Assembly (NCBI GenBank): GCA_003665825.1 | Contig: QPFY01000028.1 | Location: forward strand, 1 to 64,000 | Direction: 5' to 3' | DNA from: Microbotryum silenes-acaulis | Lineage: Eukaryota; Basidiomycota; Microbotryomycetes; Microbotryales; Microbotryaceae | Length of the DNA: 64,000 nucleotides | In this document: piece after piece, positions 10,265 to 23,700 of the stretch | Position numbering within the stretch: the stretch's first letter is position 1 | Layout: every line of letters begins with the position of its first letter | Notes under the pieces: model-generated | Databases searched by the model: none | Told to the model about the DNA's origin: nothing | The model's input: only the letters and a program-made list of their open reading frames with translations | Translations under genes and position numbers: made by a program

Positions 10265-11200
10265 TCAGAGATTAGACAGAGCCCTATAGGTCTTGAGATC
10301 TTTCGACATAACGCTCTTGAAGTCCGCACACACCGAGGCTACGTGCTTCGACGTTCTTGGATCCTCTACATCATCGTCCTCGACGGTCGGTAGCGATGCC
10401 GCAAAGGTCCCCTCGACCATCTCCGGACGCCGAACTCCCACCTTGCACTGTATACGAGTCACGATCTTTCTCTCTGCCTCCCTGATGCCAATGTTACTAC
10501 TCTGTCACGCCCAGACCGCCTCGCGTCCCCCTTTACCCTTCCATCACCCGAACCAAAACCAGCAGATTCCCGACGAACCAGTCCACACCACATCAAAGGC
10601 ATCACCTTCCTCGAACCCGTCCCCAAGTCATTCCAAATCGAAACAATCATTTCGTTCCCGATCCACATCTGAGATCTGAGGGTTGCTCGTAGCATGCATC
10701 AAGGTCATGTTGCTCGCGCTCGCCCTCCAAGTCCTACCTCTCTTGATGCATATCCTACCCGTGGCGCGTCTTCGCCATAGATGAAAAGGGTCGCATCTGG
10801 CCTTGTGCGTTTCGCATCGTCGTACGACGTTGGGTGAAGGTATCGATTGGTCTTGTTGGTTCTTGCGGTGGCGTAAGATTGGGCCCACGGGTCGTTGAGC
10901 GAACTTAGGTGCTGCAGGCTGGGCTCGGGAGCCGAGGGGCGGGGGGCGAGGGGGCCGGAACGTGCGTGGGTGGGAAGGGAGGTAGTGGTTCAGGTGGTGG
11001 TGGTCACGAAGGCGCGCAGTACAGCGTCGCGGGCGGGTCTCGGACCGGGTTGAAGTTGGTAGGTCTCTGAATTCGACCTTGCCGACACGGCTCAGTGGAC
11101 TACTCGGTGTATACGAGGCCACGTCTTGGGGAAGGTTTTGCTGACTGGTTTGCGATTGGTTAACTGTGGTTACCTCCTTTTCCTACATACAAGAAAGGGT
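10265..11200 (-). CDS. Unrecognised protein, exon structure only partly resolved
   Basis: Several minus-strand segments look coding and can be joined by plausible introns. One begins SQQNLPQDVASYTPSSPLSR, passes VGKVEFRDLP and may splice (112-nt intron) to LSSLNDPWAQSYATARTNK. The same frame goes on through DATLFIYGEDAPRVGYASRE. A 69-nt intron then joins MWIGNEMIVSIWNDLGTG. A last exon may be EAERKIVTRIQCKVGVRRPE onward, ending at 10265 and preceded by a TAGTAAC branch site, but its phase with the previous exon needs a very short intron. No in-frame ATG is visible upstream of about 11,160, so a 5' exon is missing from my model. I do not recognise the family. Confidence 0.4.
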
Positions 11201-11454
11201 CACATCTGAAGTGGTGAGAGAACGTCTACAATTGCTGGGTACCGAATTCGAGGTCGGACGAATCGGGGTGCGCGAAAGAAGATTCGGTGCGCTCGAAAAT
11301 TATTCCGATCCTCCTCCGTTCCGTGAGTTGGTTATCGGTATCGAGACTTGTTCCAAAGGTTGTCGAAGCACCTCTTCCGCCGCTTTCAACTATACGTAAA
11401 GAAAGCCCCGAAGTAATGCCATCGTCAGCCTCGAAGAAGTTTCGGTCGTCTTTT

Positions 11455-11936
11455 TTACTGGGGCAAACTGCGTACTTTATGTTCCAATACGGTCCAGGGT
11501 GTGACGTGAGAAGCGACGAGGACGAGGAGGAACGAACCAAAAGCCTGGAGGAGGGTTCGGCCGTACTATAGGGACAACGAGGCAAGACCAAGGGTTTAGT
11601 CGGGGTGGTTCAAAGGCGAAGAAGTCGCCCACTGACCTCAGTCTGCAACCTCAAAGGATCCCCCTCGGCCTCGCCCTTTGGCGCTGTCCCCTCGTCCTTG
11701 GCCGCTGTCCTCGCCTCCCAGCAGCTACACCCCACCGCCGCGAACCTCTTGTTGCGATCCTCTTCCGTAAGCGTATCACCCCAGGGTAACTCGGGCCAGG
11801 GTTTCTCACTGGCTGCGGACTGGGATACGAGTACGGAGCCGGAGGGAAGGGAGAGGAGGAGTACGGTGTGGGGGGACGCTTGGGAGGTGACGAGTTGCGA
11901 GAGCAGGGATTCGATCGGGGGCAGGAGGAGGACCAT
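11455..11936 (-). CDS. Roadblock/LC7-domain protein, LAMTOR2/EGO-complex-like
   Basis: Two exons (11936-11637 and 11565-11455) around a 71-nt intron give 136 residues, close to the ~125 of LAMTOR2/MAPBPIP. The order fits a Roadblock/LC7 fold: N-terminal helix (IESLLSQLVTSQ), strand HTVLLLSLPSGSVLVSQSA, central helix with RFAAVGCSCWEA, a longer loop with EGDPLRLQTE, a strand (GSFLLVLVASHVTPWTVLEH) and a short C-terminal helix. In the known family, this subunit scaffolds Rag GTPases on the vacuole/lysosome for TORC1 signalling. The loop between the central helix and the last strands is longer than in animals. Assignment to LAMTOR2 rather than another LC7 protein is an inference. It is divergent from the EF-hand gene at 12316. 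Confidence 0.6.
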
Positions 11937-12315
11937 CCTGGGTGTAGTGTGGCTTGACGGGGGGAACGTTGGAGAAGATTCGCGTGAGGGGGCGGAAGCG
12001 GAGACGGAGCTTTGTCGGTCGGTGGGGAAAGGAGAGGAAAGGATCAGGATCAGGATCAGTCGAGCATTGGGCAGTCGATTAGAGTGGATTAGAGTGGATT
12101 AGTGGCGCGTGATTAAGTCGAAATGGCCCGCGCGGCAAACCGACTCGGTTGTACTCGTACCCGTTACATAGCCTGGCGATCCCGGTAGACCCTACCTTGT
12201 TTCCAGCTCATCTCTCAACTGGTCTGGTCTTGGGGAACTCTTGCAGAGTGACCCACCCGCCTCGGCTCTCTCTCTCCCGCTCGCTCAGCGCCCGACCGCC
12301 CGACCACGTTCGACG

Positions 12316-13988
12316 ATGAAGTCCCCCCTCTTGCTCCTCCTCCTGGCCACCACCGCCTCCCTTACCCTAGCCCACGGCGATGACAACGAACACGCGACCG
12401 TGATCGAGGGGGACGCGACCTATACCGAATTGCACATGGCTCAAGAGGTACGTGCGCTCGCGTGCCCCCCCACGGACCGCGGAGGAGCCAAGAGGTGTTG
12501 AGCCATGCTTCGGAACTATAACCACAGCATCATATGGATTCGTTCGATCTCCAATCCTTTTTCCATTTGCACGATTTGAACCGGTCAGTTGTCTTGTCCT
12601 GAGCGCCGTGGCGTCGTGCACCGCCGCCCGCACACCCCTAATTACGCGTGGGGCGCGCCCCAACGAGTACAAGCCACGCGGCTCGACGTGTTGAACTCGC
12701 TCACTCGCTGAACGACTGGCGCACCAACCTCCCGTCTGCTCCCCACAGCGACGGCATCCTCGACGTCAACGAACTCGAATCCATCTACGGCGTACACCAC
12801 GAAAAAGCCAAAAAGGGCTCTTCCTCCATCGAGGTCCACACCGCCAAAGCGAAAGAGATCGTGCAAGAGGTCTTGAACAAGTTGGATACCGATCGGGATG
12901 GTTATCTGACCATGAGGGAGTTCGTCGCCGGTGGCGTAGGCGGTTTACCGAATTTCAAAGGCGTCGAACATTTGGGGCATCATTATGGTCAGTGAAGCGA
13001 CGGGTGGGTAACGATAGGGGCGAGTCGGGCGATTGCTGATGAGAGTTTGGTTTTGATTCGGTCGCGCAGATGCCGAGGAAGAATACTTTTTACAGTCAGG
13101 CTTTTCGAGATGCGCTTTATTGAGAAAGAGACGAGAACGCTGAGAGAGACGTGAAGTGAACGCTGATCTTTCCTTTGTCCTTGTGCTCTCCCCGCAGCCA
13201 CGAGGAAAAGTACCACAGCACGCCCGAGACACAAGGCGAGGAGACTTATATTCACCCAGAGGGTACGTTTTCTTCTCGAAGCACGAAGCCAAATTTAGGA
13301 ACCCAACTCTTGCTCGGACCCCGACTCTTATTCGGACCCCAACCCTTCTTCAAATCTCAACCCTTGCTCTACCCCAACAGACATCGAACATTTTATGGCG
13401 CACGACCAAATCGAAAAAGAAGAGAACGAACGCGTGCTCGAATTCCAAGGCCTCTCCTCCGACAACAAGGACTCGATCCATTCGCCCGACCACCAGCAAG
13501 TCAAGATGGACATCTTGATGGACAATTCCGAAAAGGACATCGAAGCGGAACATCAGAGGTTGTTGGCTAAACAGGGTGCACAAGGAGGGTCCGCACCGGC
13601 GGGCCAGATTCCTATCGTTGCTCCTAGGAGGAAAAAGATACCTACCTCTGGTGAGATCCCTACCCCTGGTCAGGCGTCGACGGGGACTGCAGGATCTGGA
13701 AAGGGGGAGAAGTCGATCCCTGTTGAAGACTCGGCAACGAACAACCACGCCGCCGATGCCAACGACGCTTCACCGGAAGAAAAGACACGCCGCGAACGAG
13801 CCGAATTCGCTCGTGCCCAAGCGCAAAAGTTCGGAAGAGATGCCAAAGAGGCAGGGAGGAGAGGGGAATGGGGCACCGCGGGAGGTGAAGGGGGCCAGTT
13901 CGGGAGGCCTAAAGACGGGGCCGATCGTTTGAGGAAGAACGTGCCGTACAAGTTCAAGATGAAGAAGTCTTTTTGGGGAGAGTTTTAG
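12316..13988 (+). CDS. Nucleobindin/Ssp120-like secretory EF-hand protein
   Basis: Six exons, 12316-12447, 12528-12583, 12749-12987, 13070-13094, 13198-13262 and 13381-13988, give 374 residues. The ATG at 12316 gives a classic signal peptide (MKSPLLLLLLATTASLTLAHG). Two EF-hand loops follow: DLNRDGILDVNELE (split by an intron) and DTDRDGYLTMREF. Between them is a Lys-rich helix, and after them a His/Glu-rich stretch (HHEEKYHSTPETQGEE) and a charged, coiled C-terminal half. The layout (signal peptide, two EF hands, charged helix) matches nucleobindin and yeast Ssp120, Ca2+-binding proteins of the secretory pathway. Exon 4 is only 25 nt. The gene is divergent from the LC7 gene, with 380 bp between start codons. 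Confidence 0.8.
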
Positions 13989-14262
13989 GTTAAGAGGGGG
14001 GTGGGGGGGGGGGGGGGGGACCAAGAGGGGAGGTGTTGATCTTTTTGCCTATTATATTTGCTTTTATCTCGCGAGTCATTCCTCGTTCGCTGCAAGCCAT
14101 GCGCAGGGTCTTCGTGGTCTGTGCTGCGGCCTTGGCGTGACAGGCGCGTGCCGTCGGTGGTCGTCATCGGACTCGGCGGCGTGTGCTCTCTTTCTCCGTC
14201 TCTCCGTCTCTCTGTGCTCATCACGGGTCGCCCCCCCTTCGCCGTGCCCACCGCCCCCCACC
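13989..14262. other. Intergenic, with a long G run
   Basis: The EF-hand gene is followed directly by a G-rich homopolymer (about 13,996-14,020) and then the pyrimidine-rich leader of the Dopey gene. No gene is seen. Confidence 0.6.
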
Positions 14263-17200
14263 ATGTCCACCCCAAGCACAAGCACAAGCACGTCCTTTGC
14301 CAGTCCAACAGTCTCGACGGTCGTGGCAACCGCTTCCGGTGGCCGGGTCGGGGCTGGTGGTGCTGGTGCTGGTGCTGGTGCTGGTGCTGGTACGCGACGA
14401 CATTCGACCAGGGTTAAAGAGACGTTCGCTGCTTTGGCCGCGCAGGAGAAGGGTCAGTTCTGGCGGTGCAGGGTTGATCCATGTGCTGTGTGCTGATCCA
14501 GTCCTACCTCATGTCCCTCTCACGCGTCACGCGCCTCCACCAACCCAACGGACTCGACCCTCGCACACGGCGACACCTTCACGCCTCTTCGCGCTACTCA
14601 CAGCCCTCGCAAGTGATCCCAAGTATCGCAAGTACGCCCAGTCGGTCGAAAGGACACTGCAGTCGTTCGACCAAGTCAACGAATGGGCCGACTTTATCAC
14701 CTTTCTCGCTAAACTGCTCAAGGTCAGTTCAGAGAAAGTGGGGGGGGGGGAATGAAGGGGGCATGGACGATGAACAGATCCTATCTTTACTTGAAACGTA
14801 TCGTAGTGCCTACAAGCGTACCCGCAGTTCGTCGTCATCCCGCACAAGCTGATCGTCGCCAAACGGTTATCGCAATGCCTGAACCCGGCTCTACCGACCG
14901 GCGTCCATCAGCGCGCCTTGGATGTCTATACCCACATACTCACCACCATCGGAGTGAGTCGGGACCGCGCGCGTATCTAATCAAGTGTCGAGAAAGCTGA
15001 TATGCTGCGTTCCGCCGACTTCACAGCCGGAGAACCTCCGACGAGACCTCCCGGCCTGGTCCTCGGGCATCTTTCCCTTCTTCCAATACGCCGCTACATC
15101 TGTAAAAGTAAGTTCAGACTCTATACTAATCGAGGTTGCACATTGAACTGATACCGATCACGCTTACCCCTCGCTTCCCTTTCACCGTAGCCGATCGTGC
15201 TCTCCATCTTTGAACGCTTCTACCTCCCCTTGCAAGAATCGCTGCGGCCCGCGACCAAAGCCTTCATCCTCGCTTTGTTGCCAGGGCTAGAAGAAGAGAC
15301 CGGCGAATTTTTCGAAAAGGTGCGTGAGGTGGCGAATATTGCCCTAGCTGGACTTGGCACTAATGGCCTGGTCTCAATCTTGATCGCACAGGTCGCGGCT
15401 TTGCTCGATCGAGTCTCGGGCGCCGTCTCGCCGTCCTTCTTCTTCCAGAATGTTTGGCTCGTTTTGGTCACCGCGCCGGGGTCGAGGATACCGGCGTTGA
15501 ACTACCTCAGTCGCAGGTTGCCCAAGTTGCAGTCGGAAGATGGTCAGTTCTATCTGTGGCGCCTGATGTTCCTTCAAAGCTGATTCTGACGCCCTACCGA
15601 ACTCCCCTCAGGTCTGACCTACATCGTCGGCCAGGATATCGGCCTCATGATCCGAGGGTTTTCCGCCGCACTCGAAGATGCACAGATCCTTGTCCAACGA
15701 GGAATTCTCGACCTGCTTACCGCGACACTCAAATTGGACAGCAGAGGTTTCCGAGCCACACCCCGTCAGGACCAAGTCCTATTGATGAGAAGCGTATTGG
15801 GCGTCGTCCTTCGGAGGGACCTCAGTCTGAGTCGGAGGTTATATTCCTGGTTACTGGGAACGAACGAAGGTTCCGAAGCCCAAGTCGCGTACCTTAAGGA
15901 GCATGGGTTGGGATTGGTCAGGGAAGCATTGAAGATCGATATGGACGCGCAGTCGGTCGATTCGGTCGATCGACAGCGTCCTTTCAAGATCTTCATTTCG
16001 CTTTTGGACAAGTGGGAGATTGGAGCCGCTTTGACGGAGGTGCTTGTGCTGGATGCGTTCGCGGCGCTCAAGGTCGCGTTGAGGCCGAATGATGATCATG
16101 ATGAGGTAAGATGATACGTCCGACATGGTGTAGGGTGGCCAGAGCTGATCTTATTCAGTTCACTCGGGTTTCACAGCTCTTGATGACGGGCAACATGCTT
16201 TTCGAAATCCTCGATCCTTTCCTGATGTGGAAAGCCATTTACTTTTCGATGCGCTCATCCGTTGTCTCGGCCTGCTCCGCCGGATCAAGAAGCGACCTTT
16301 CGACGATCGAGCTCGTACGCTTCATCGTCGCAACCTTCCGACTCCACGACGAGGAGGTGCAAAAATTACACGCCCCCTTCGTCGCGTTTGGTCTGATCGA
16401 CCTCGTCGAACAAGCCCTGACAGGAACCCTCCAAATCGAACAAGGCCTAGCGACTCGAGCCCTCGAACCCGATCGACTAGTCCTCGCCACAATCCTCCAA
16501 TTCGTCGTCGAATTAATCAAAGAAGTCTCCCCCCATTTCTACGACAGCAACGACGCGCTCGTCGTGCTTGACCCACCCGAAGATCCTCATTTAGGTCAAA
16601 CGCTCGCCGATCTGTTGTACGGTGCGACGGATATGAAGACGGCCTCTCTACCCGAAACGGAAGGGAGAGAATTACTGGCCAGTGGGCTAGCCTCGACGAC
16701 GAGGGTCATTCAAGCTTGCGTCGAACCGAATCCGGGATTAGGAGATGCCCAAAGTCGATACCAAGCCAACGGAGGCAAATTGCTCCTTGACTCGATCGGG
16801 GTCCTCCTCTCTCTGTACGTCGTCACTGAATCGCTTGATACCCAGATCAAGGTCGCTTGGGAACCCGAAACGTGGGCCAAGAGTGTTGTAGGAGCGTTGG
16901 AACGGACCGAGACGACGATGGCGAATTGGGGTATCTTTGGCTGTGTGGTCTGGGGATTGTCGACTGTGATGACGGGTAAGAATGTCAAGCCGACGCTCAA
17001 GAGGAACCGGAGGGATTTGCTCGAGGCGATCGCTGCCAAGGTCGGTGCTTGGTCTTGAATCAGATAGGGGTGCGGCTTGAATTGACGTGCGCCTTTTCTC
17101 TGACGGTGCAGTTGCTCGAGTACCTGCAACCTTCCGGAGCACCCTGTTTCGTCGAAGCCGTACAGATGCTCTGGGCGATCGAAAGCTTCTCCGACTATCG

Positions 17201-20200
17201 TTTGCTCGAGAACATGATCTCGGAGCGATTGGCTTCGCCCGACCCGGCCGTGCGGCTAGCGGCGTTCGAGGCATTCGGCAACCTGTGGCGCTTCACCAAG
17301 GACTCGCAGTTGCCCGGCGTGGTATTGCGTACTCCGATGTTCCGAATGCTCGATTTGCTCAAGGCCGATGATTTGACTACACGAAGGGCAGGCGAGGCAT
17401 GGATGCGTTGCAGTCTCAAGTCGTACCTGCGTATACTGGATCCGTTATTGTTCACGCTTTTGGACCCGTCAATCGAACAACGTTCGACCATCATCAAAGT
17501 TGCGGATTTGCGCGTGCCCATCCTCGAATACGAAGCAACGTTCGACCAAGCGCGCGTGCACCACGTCTTGGACTGTTTGCTCGGTCTCGCGAGATTCGGC
17601 GGTCAAGGCTTCATCCGCATCGCCAAAGGGTCGTTCATGAAGCATTCGTTGGATCCGAGTTTCAGGGAACGCTCCCGAGCCGCCGATTTGGATACGCATA
17701 CCTACCTCGATGGACTGATCATCATCCTCGTGCGATTCCTTCGCGCCGAACCCAATCCCAAACTCGTCCCTTCCCTCGGTCCGCTCAACTACCACATCCA
17801 TTCGGTCGTCGCTGAACTGCTCCAAGTCGTCATGTCGCGTGGCGAAGCGGAGATTACGGGTCTGTCGACGATCGAGTCGGCGTTGACGTCGAGGTTGTAC
17901 CTGTGCGTTCATAGGGGGGAGTTGGACCTGCAGAACAAGTTGTTGCACGTCTTACATTCCGTCGTCCATGCTGTTGCGGGGTCGAATGCACGAAGACATC
18001 GACGAGCCCCTTCGGTCGCGTCGACGACGGGAACTTTAATCGCGGCGAATGAGCTCTCGAACGAAGCCCAACCTCCGGATATGACCCACGATGCCATGTT
18101 CGTGCGCGTCGTTTCGGACGGCGTCACAACACAGAACAACAACGCCGTCATCCATCATTGGATCGATTTCCTCCTCATGACCATACCCCAATTCCGCCAA
18201 TCGCTGCATTCGGTCTTGTTCCCTTTGATCGATTGTCTCGTGCAGAGGTTACGTTCCTTTGTCGGCGATTTTGAAGGAACGTATGGGGTCGATCGGTCCG
18301 AATTGATCAAGCCTTTGACTTCGGCGACGGATGCCGAGTTCACGGTCCTCGTCAATGCGCTGGAGAGGCTGCTCCTCATCGCGATTGCGGAAAGTAACGC
18401 CGTCGCACGGGACGAAGAACCCAAAGCCTCCACCGCGATGTCGAGTGATGCCTCGGCCGGAACGGGTTTGTTAGGCTACATGAGTGGCGTTCTTGGATCG
18501 GCGGAAGTCGAAGTGACGGAGGTGTCGGAAGCGACCAAGACGAAACATGCGGCCTTGCTTCGACTACGCGATTGCGTAGTCATGCTCCTTCAATCATGGG
18601 ACGTCTCGACTCGACTCGAAATCCTCGCCGGCGACGACGTTTCGACTTCGATGGGTCATTTCGCCGCGAGGGCCAAGTTGAGGGCTCGCAAGGCGTTGGA
18701 AAGGATCTACAAATCGGCGCCTTCGGATTCGCTCGATGACATCGCCGCGCATTGGCAGAAGTTAAAAGATTCGGAGAGTGAAGCGAGGGTCTTTGAGATG
18801 GTCGGGATACTGGCTCCTAGCGCACAGTCCGTCGTTTCGATGATATGTGAAAAGTTGGGACCGTTGTCGAAAGGCGCGACGAGCTCGAACCAGCACGACA
18901 AGAACCGATCGCCTTACCTCGCTTCGGACGAATTGTTGTTCGCTTTCCTCGAGGCTTACCTTGATCGTTTGGACGGGGCCATGTCGATGCAAGTCTGGAG
19001 TACATGCCTCGGGCTCGTCAGGGATTGCTTTAGTAACATCTCGACGTCCCGTCCGCACATCTTTGCGTGCTTGAGGTGCTTCACGACACTATCGGAGAAG
19101 GTCTCGCAAACGAGTGCGTTGGAAGATCGAAGGATGCGCAGGGATTTGCAAGAAACCTTCATTCGCTTGGCTGACGCGTCGATCCAACTCGCTGGTCGAT
19201 CGGTCGATCAAAGTGGGTGGTTGAGGAAGGGAAGAACAGAGAGGTTGAATGGTGAGGGGGACAGCGCCATGTCCAAGGAGACGAAGGAAACCGAGGACGT
19301 GACCGATGACGAGAAACGAGCCCTCGCCGCGACGCCGAGCAACCATGCGCTCGATATCACCGACTTCCTCACACACCGCGTCCTCCCCGATTTCAGACGA
19401 TTCCTCATCGATTCGGACAAGACCGCAGCGACCTGCTCCAACATGGTCTACTACATCGTCGCACCGGCGTTCAAGACCAGGTCCAAGACGTTCGAGGTCG
19501 AACCGGCCGTGTTCTCGCTGTTGCATGAGATGGTCAAGAACCCGGCGACAGTCAAGGCGTGGAAGACGATGGTCGGCGATGCGTTTGGGGATAATCGCTT
19601 CTTCAATGCCCCGCCGACAGCAGATGCTCATTGGAGACCGGTCATTCAGGCTTTCGTGGCCTCGGATAAGGAGAGGCTTGTCGAACTTACTTGTGAGCAA
19701 GAGGCTGGTCGTCTGCTCGAGGCTGATCTTATAATGGGGAGACTGATCTTCGTCCACCCCGTCATGCACCTCGCACACGCACAGCCAAAATCTCATCCGT
19801 GTCCTCGGCCAACATCTTCACCAACCGCGAGCTCGAGAACCTCTCGCGCGCGCTCTCGCTTCGTCGCTTGACCTATGTCCTCTTCACGGGCGACAAGGAC
19901 CGCTTCTTGACTCAGCTCCCTATGATTCAAGAGAAACTTGTCGACTTGCTCCGCTCGAGTGTAGGTGACATGGTCCATGCCGAGGTGTACCTCTGCTTAC
20001 GGGTCCTCTTCGTTCGCATCGGGAATCAACACCTCTCCGGTCTATGGCCGACGATCCTCACGGACCTTTTGAGGCTCTTTGATTCGCTCGTCGAGCAAAG
20101 CGTGCCCGACAAATCGGACCTGTTGCAACTCGTGCATTCGGCATGCAAGTTCCTCGACCTGACGCTGGTCCTGCAGACGGAGGACTTCCAAATCCATGAA

Positions 20201-20584
20201 TGGATGTTCGTCACCGACACCGTCGACGCCATGTACCCACCTGATTCGTGGCTCCCTCAAGCGATCATGGATCGATTGGGCGAGATCATCCATGATGGTC
20301 GATTCACGTCTTCGAGTCCTTCAGCGTCCATCTCCCCCGTCGTCACAAAAGGAGGGGGAGTAGGTACGGATTCCGAATCAACGGCTGCCTGGGCTTCGGA
20401 CCGCATCACCCCTCGGAGACCTATGCTCGTCGGACGAAGGGTCAACACGATCGGCGACTTGATCCCCTTCTTCTCGACCGTCAGTCTCGCAGCGTACGAA
20501 AGCGTCTATGCCTCGGGAGGGCGCATCGATCATGAGGCCGTCAAGAAGGGCCTGGCGAGGGACTTGTTCGACTTCTTGGATTGA
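14263..20584 (+). CDS. DOP1: Dopey (Dop1) family protein
   Basis: Ten exons (14263-14452, 14604-14722, 14807-14953, 15027-15107, 15191-15319, 15392-15542, 15612-16105, 16177-17040, 17112-19692, 19785-20584) give 1,851 residues, the usual size. The Dopey N-terminal domain is clear: DPKYRKYAQSVERTLQSF, VNEWADFITFLAKLL, then YPQFVVIPHKLIVAKRLSQC and LNPALPTGVHQRALDVY. The long middle is HEAT-like helices, and the C-terminal region (ELENLSRALSLRRLTYVLF) matches the conserved leucine-zipper-like end. Dopey proteins pair with the flippase Neo1/ATP9 and Mon2 on endosomes and Golgi and act in membrane traffic and cell polarity. The first exon has a (GGTGCT)n Gly-Ala tract. Exon 9, at 2.6 kb, is exceptionally long for this window. 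Confidence 0.93.
14353..14394 (+). repeat. (GGTGCT)n repeat inside DOP1 exon 1
   Basis: About seven tandem GGTGCT units encode a Gly-Ala run just after the start of Dop1. Confidence 0.8.
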
Positions 20585-20789
20585 GTCAAGGTCTTGGCTG
20601 TTTGTTCTCTTAACAGGTTTTCCTCACTTTCGTTGGCGTTAGTGTCGCAGTGTGCTTGTCTCTTTCCTCACTGTCTTGTTTGCATTTAATGATACCCCAC
20701 GCGAACCCGCGTGTTTGTACCACTTCATCCTTAAGTGCGTGCTGTGTTCCTGAGAGATCTATTAAAAGCTAAGACCCGTATCTACACAC

Positions 20790-23700
20790 TTAAGCATCGA
20801 AATCAAAGATTAGCTCCTGGAAGCTGGTCAGACTTGCATCACTCGGCATCGAGCCGCACGCTTCGAACCCTCCAATGCCAGTCAAGGTAGGCGCGGCATC
20901 ATCAGCCCGGCGAGAGGCCGGATCTTGGCGCGATTGGAGTTCTTGAATGCTTCGTTCAACTTCAATCTGTAATTCGTCGAGCGGCGAAATTTGGGGTAAG
21001 AAGCCTCAACATACGTCAGCAACGCTCGCGACGACTGACCATGCGTTCGGCCCCTATGATTCCTGCGAACCGAGCTTCCCTCGTTGTCTCGTCGAGCTGA
21101 AAGAATTCGTTCGCGGAGCACTGTGACAGGATTCGACTGGCCATGTATTCGTTGATCGTATCAATCTGAAGCAAAAGCCTCTCCTCCTGTGAAAAATGAG
21201 GCCACATCAGTCGCTCCTTTCTTCCTGGGACGTCATAGCAGCTACACTCACCTCCGAAGGGTCAACCAACCATTTTCGCGAATCAGTTCCGACATCCAGA
21301 TCACTGTGTCGCAGATCGATAAGAAGCTTCCTCACGATCTTCCCCGACTCCTCGGGCGCTTTCGAAAAGACGACTTGGATGTGAACTCGATCATCCCTCC
21401 CCGTTAGATGCTCGAGAATACCTTGATCGAGCTCGCGCAGCGCTTTCAAAACTGGTGGGGTATACTCGTTCGCGGTCGTCGATCTCTTTGGCCATCGTTC
21501 GGTGAGTACGACTAGGATACGGTCGAAACGATGTGATAGGCGATATAGAGTAGTGAATAGTGCTTCTTCACGTGTAAGATCGGTGCTGGTAGATGTGTTG
21601 TCGACCTCTTCAGCCCGGTATGCACGACCAACTAGGGACCACAGAGGCCGGAAGATGACGCATGTGTGGTTGTTGAGGATAAGATGTGGGTCGAATGTAC
21701 GATATCGATGCTTTACCCATCTCGAATATCGATGGATGAGCTCGATGTTGACGTCTTCCAAGGCGGATCGCAGCAACCGGTTTTGGAAGAGAGAGTGGAA
21801 GCCGATGACGCGGAGGTGGCCAACGGGCAGAGTCTCATCGTCTACCTGGAGGAACTGAGGCTTTTCAAATGGTGTATCTTGGTAGGGTGGAGATCGAGGA
21901 GGTTGTGATACTGGTAGGGGTGCCATCACGGCAGTTTGTGTGGCCTCGCGTTGGCTGGCCTTCGTCTTCGGGACGGCCACGGGAAGACTGATCTGTCGGC
22001 CTCGCGTCGAGAGAAAGTGATCGATGGCTATTTTTCGACTCGTGAATTCTGGCACGACGGAAGCTTCTTGAAGACGTCCCAGTCTGCTCATAACAATATC
22101 CTTCAGCCCGGAGTCATCTTCTCTGCTCTTCAACGCGAGCCCTGCGTCTCCGGGCTCTTGCGAAGGAGGAGGACTCGAACGACTTTCGCTCGCAGGGTTG
22201 TTCGACTCTAGTCCCGGGGAGAGGAGACGACTGAGCGGTGAAGAGCTCGACGTCGTTGATTTGACCGCCTGGATGAGATCGGGAGGTATCTTGGACATGT
22301 CGAGATCGGAAGCGGTATTCTCGGTGAAGCGATTGGTCGATGACGATGTCGACTGCGCATGAGCTTGTTCGGAAAGTGTGAGATGCGATTGGCTGGCGGT
22401 GGTTAGAGCTCGTGGTTGGAGGAGGAACTCATTGATGGTATCGCCTGTCTTGAATTCAACTTGGCTCGTGTCATCCAACATGAGCTCAGCTAACTCGTCT
22501 TCAGTCTCCATCGTCTCTACGAGCAGTGCTTCCCCTCGCTCTTGCGGATCATCCGAAAGCCCGACTTTCTCCGAGTCATCGTCGAACATGATGGAATCGA
22601 GCTTGAGGCCGTCGACCTGCCTATCGACAGCCCAAGACAACCCGATCGTCGCACTAGTGAGCTCTCGATCGACCTTCAGACTCCAGGCAGATAAGCTCGT
22701 GGAGGCAAAGTCTGTCGGCGTGGGAGGTGGCGGTTGCGGAGCGAACGTTGGGTTCGATAGGTGAGGAACTGCGAAATATTAAAAATCTTGAGAATCTGCA
22801 CGAAACTATTCATCTAGTGAGGCTCTTGGCGGGCTCACCTCGCAATCGAAGCTTGGTCAGGTCGTGTGGGGCAGGTAGTTCGGCGGACCCGATGGTGTCG
22901 TCCGAAGCGAACAACTCCGAAATATGCGGATTTGTAGGAGCCAATACCTCCTTGTTGGGTTCATCATCACTCTCAAGTAAGCTCGAATCAACGGGCACGG
23001 GTGGCATGTCGAGATCGACAAGGGTGGCTGCGCCTTCCCGTTTGGCACGTGGAAACAGGGGTTTATCTGTGCGCTGCCCCTTTACTGAGCGGACAGAACG
23101 CGAATGTCGGTAATGACAGCCGATAAAACGCACCTATTTCCATCCCCTCGGATACCTTTTCAGGCTGGTCAGACGTGGGCGGACTTGACCAGATCGGACG
23201 GAAGGAGGCTTCGCGAGAAAATCGGACGGGCGATGAAGGAAGCGATCGAATACCCTCTGGAAGAGCTCCAGACAAAGTCTGTCAGCAGGAGACACGCTTC
23301 GAGAATTTAGTTCGGAATGCTAACCTTCTCTGTTCCATGCATTCATGGGGACCCCACGACCCCTCGGCGATGACGGTGGCGTGATTACATCAAGTTCGTC
23401 GAAGAGATCGAGTCGAGACGACTCGTTTAATTTCGATGTGGCTCTTGGCAACAAGGGCGGACTCGGCATGCGGAAAGTGTCCTGGAGTTAGGTGCGAGTC
23501 AGCCAAGTATTCTTATCGCACGAGTCTCATTCGGAAGACAAATGTTGCTTACGACATCCAGCCTAATTGGTCGAGGACCTTCGGCATCGTCGGACTCGAT
23601 AAGCAATTGCCCCGTCGTCAGTCGACCCGTGGCTTTGATGGAGCGCGTGATCTCTTTCACAAACGCGATTTGCTCCACGGTAGTTGGTAAACGCAAGTCA

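Noticed and set aside
11190..11455. Minus-strand frame ending at 11226 as part of the LC7 gene
   Set aside because: The LC7 product already has its stop at 11455 in the spliced frame, after the last LC7 strand. The longer frame reads in another phase through Ser-rich sequence.
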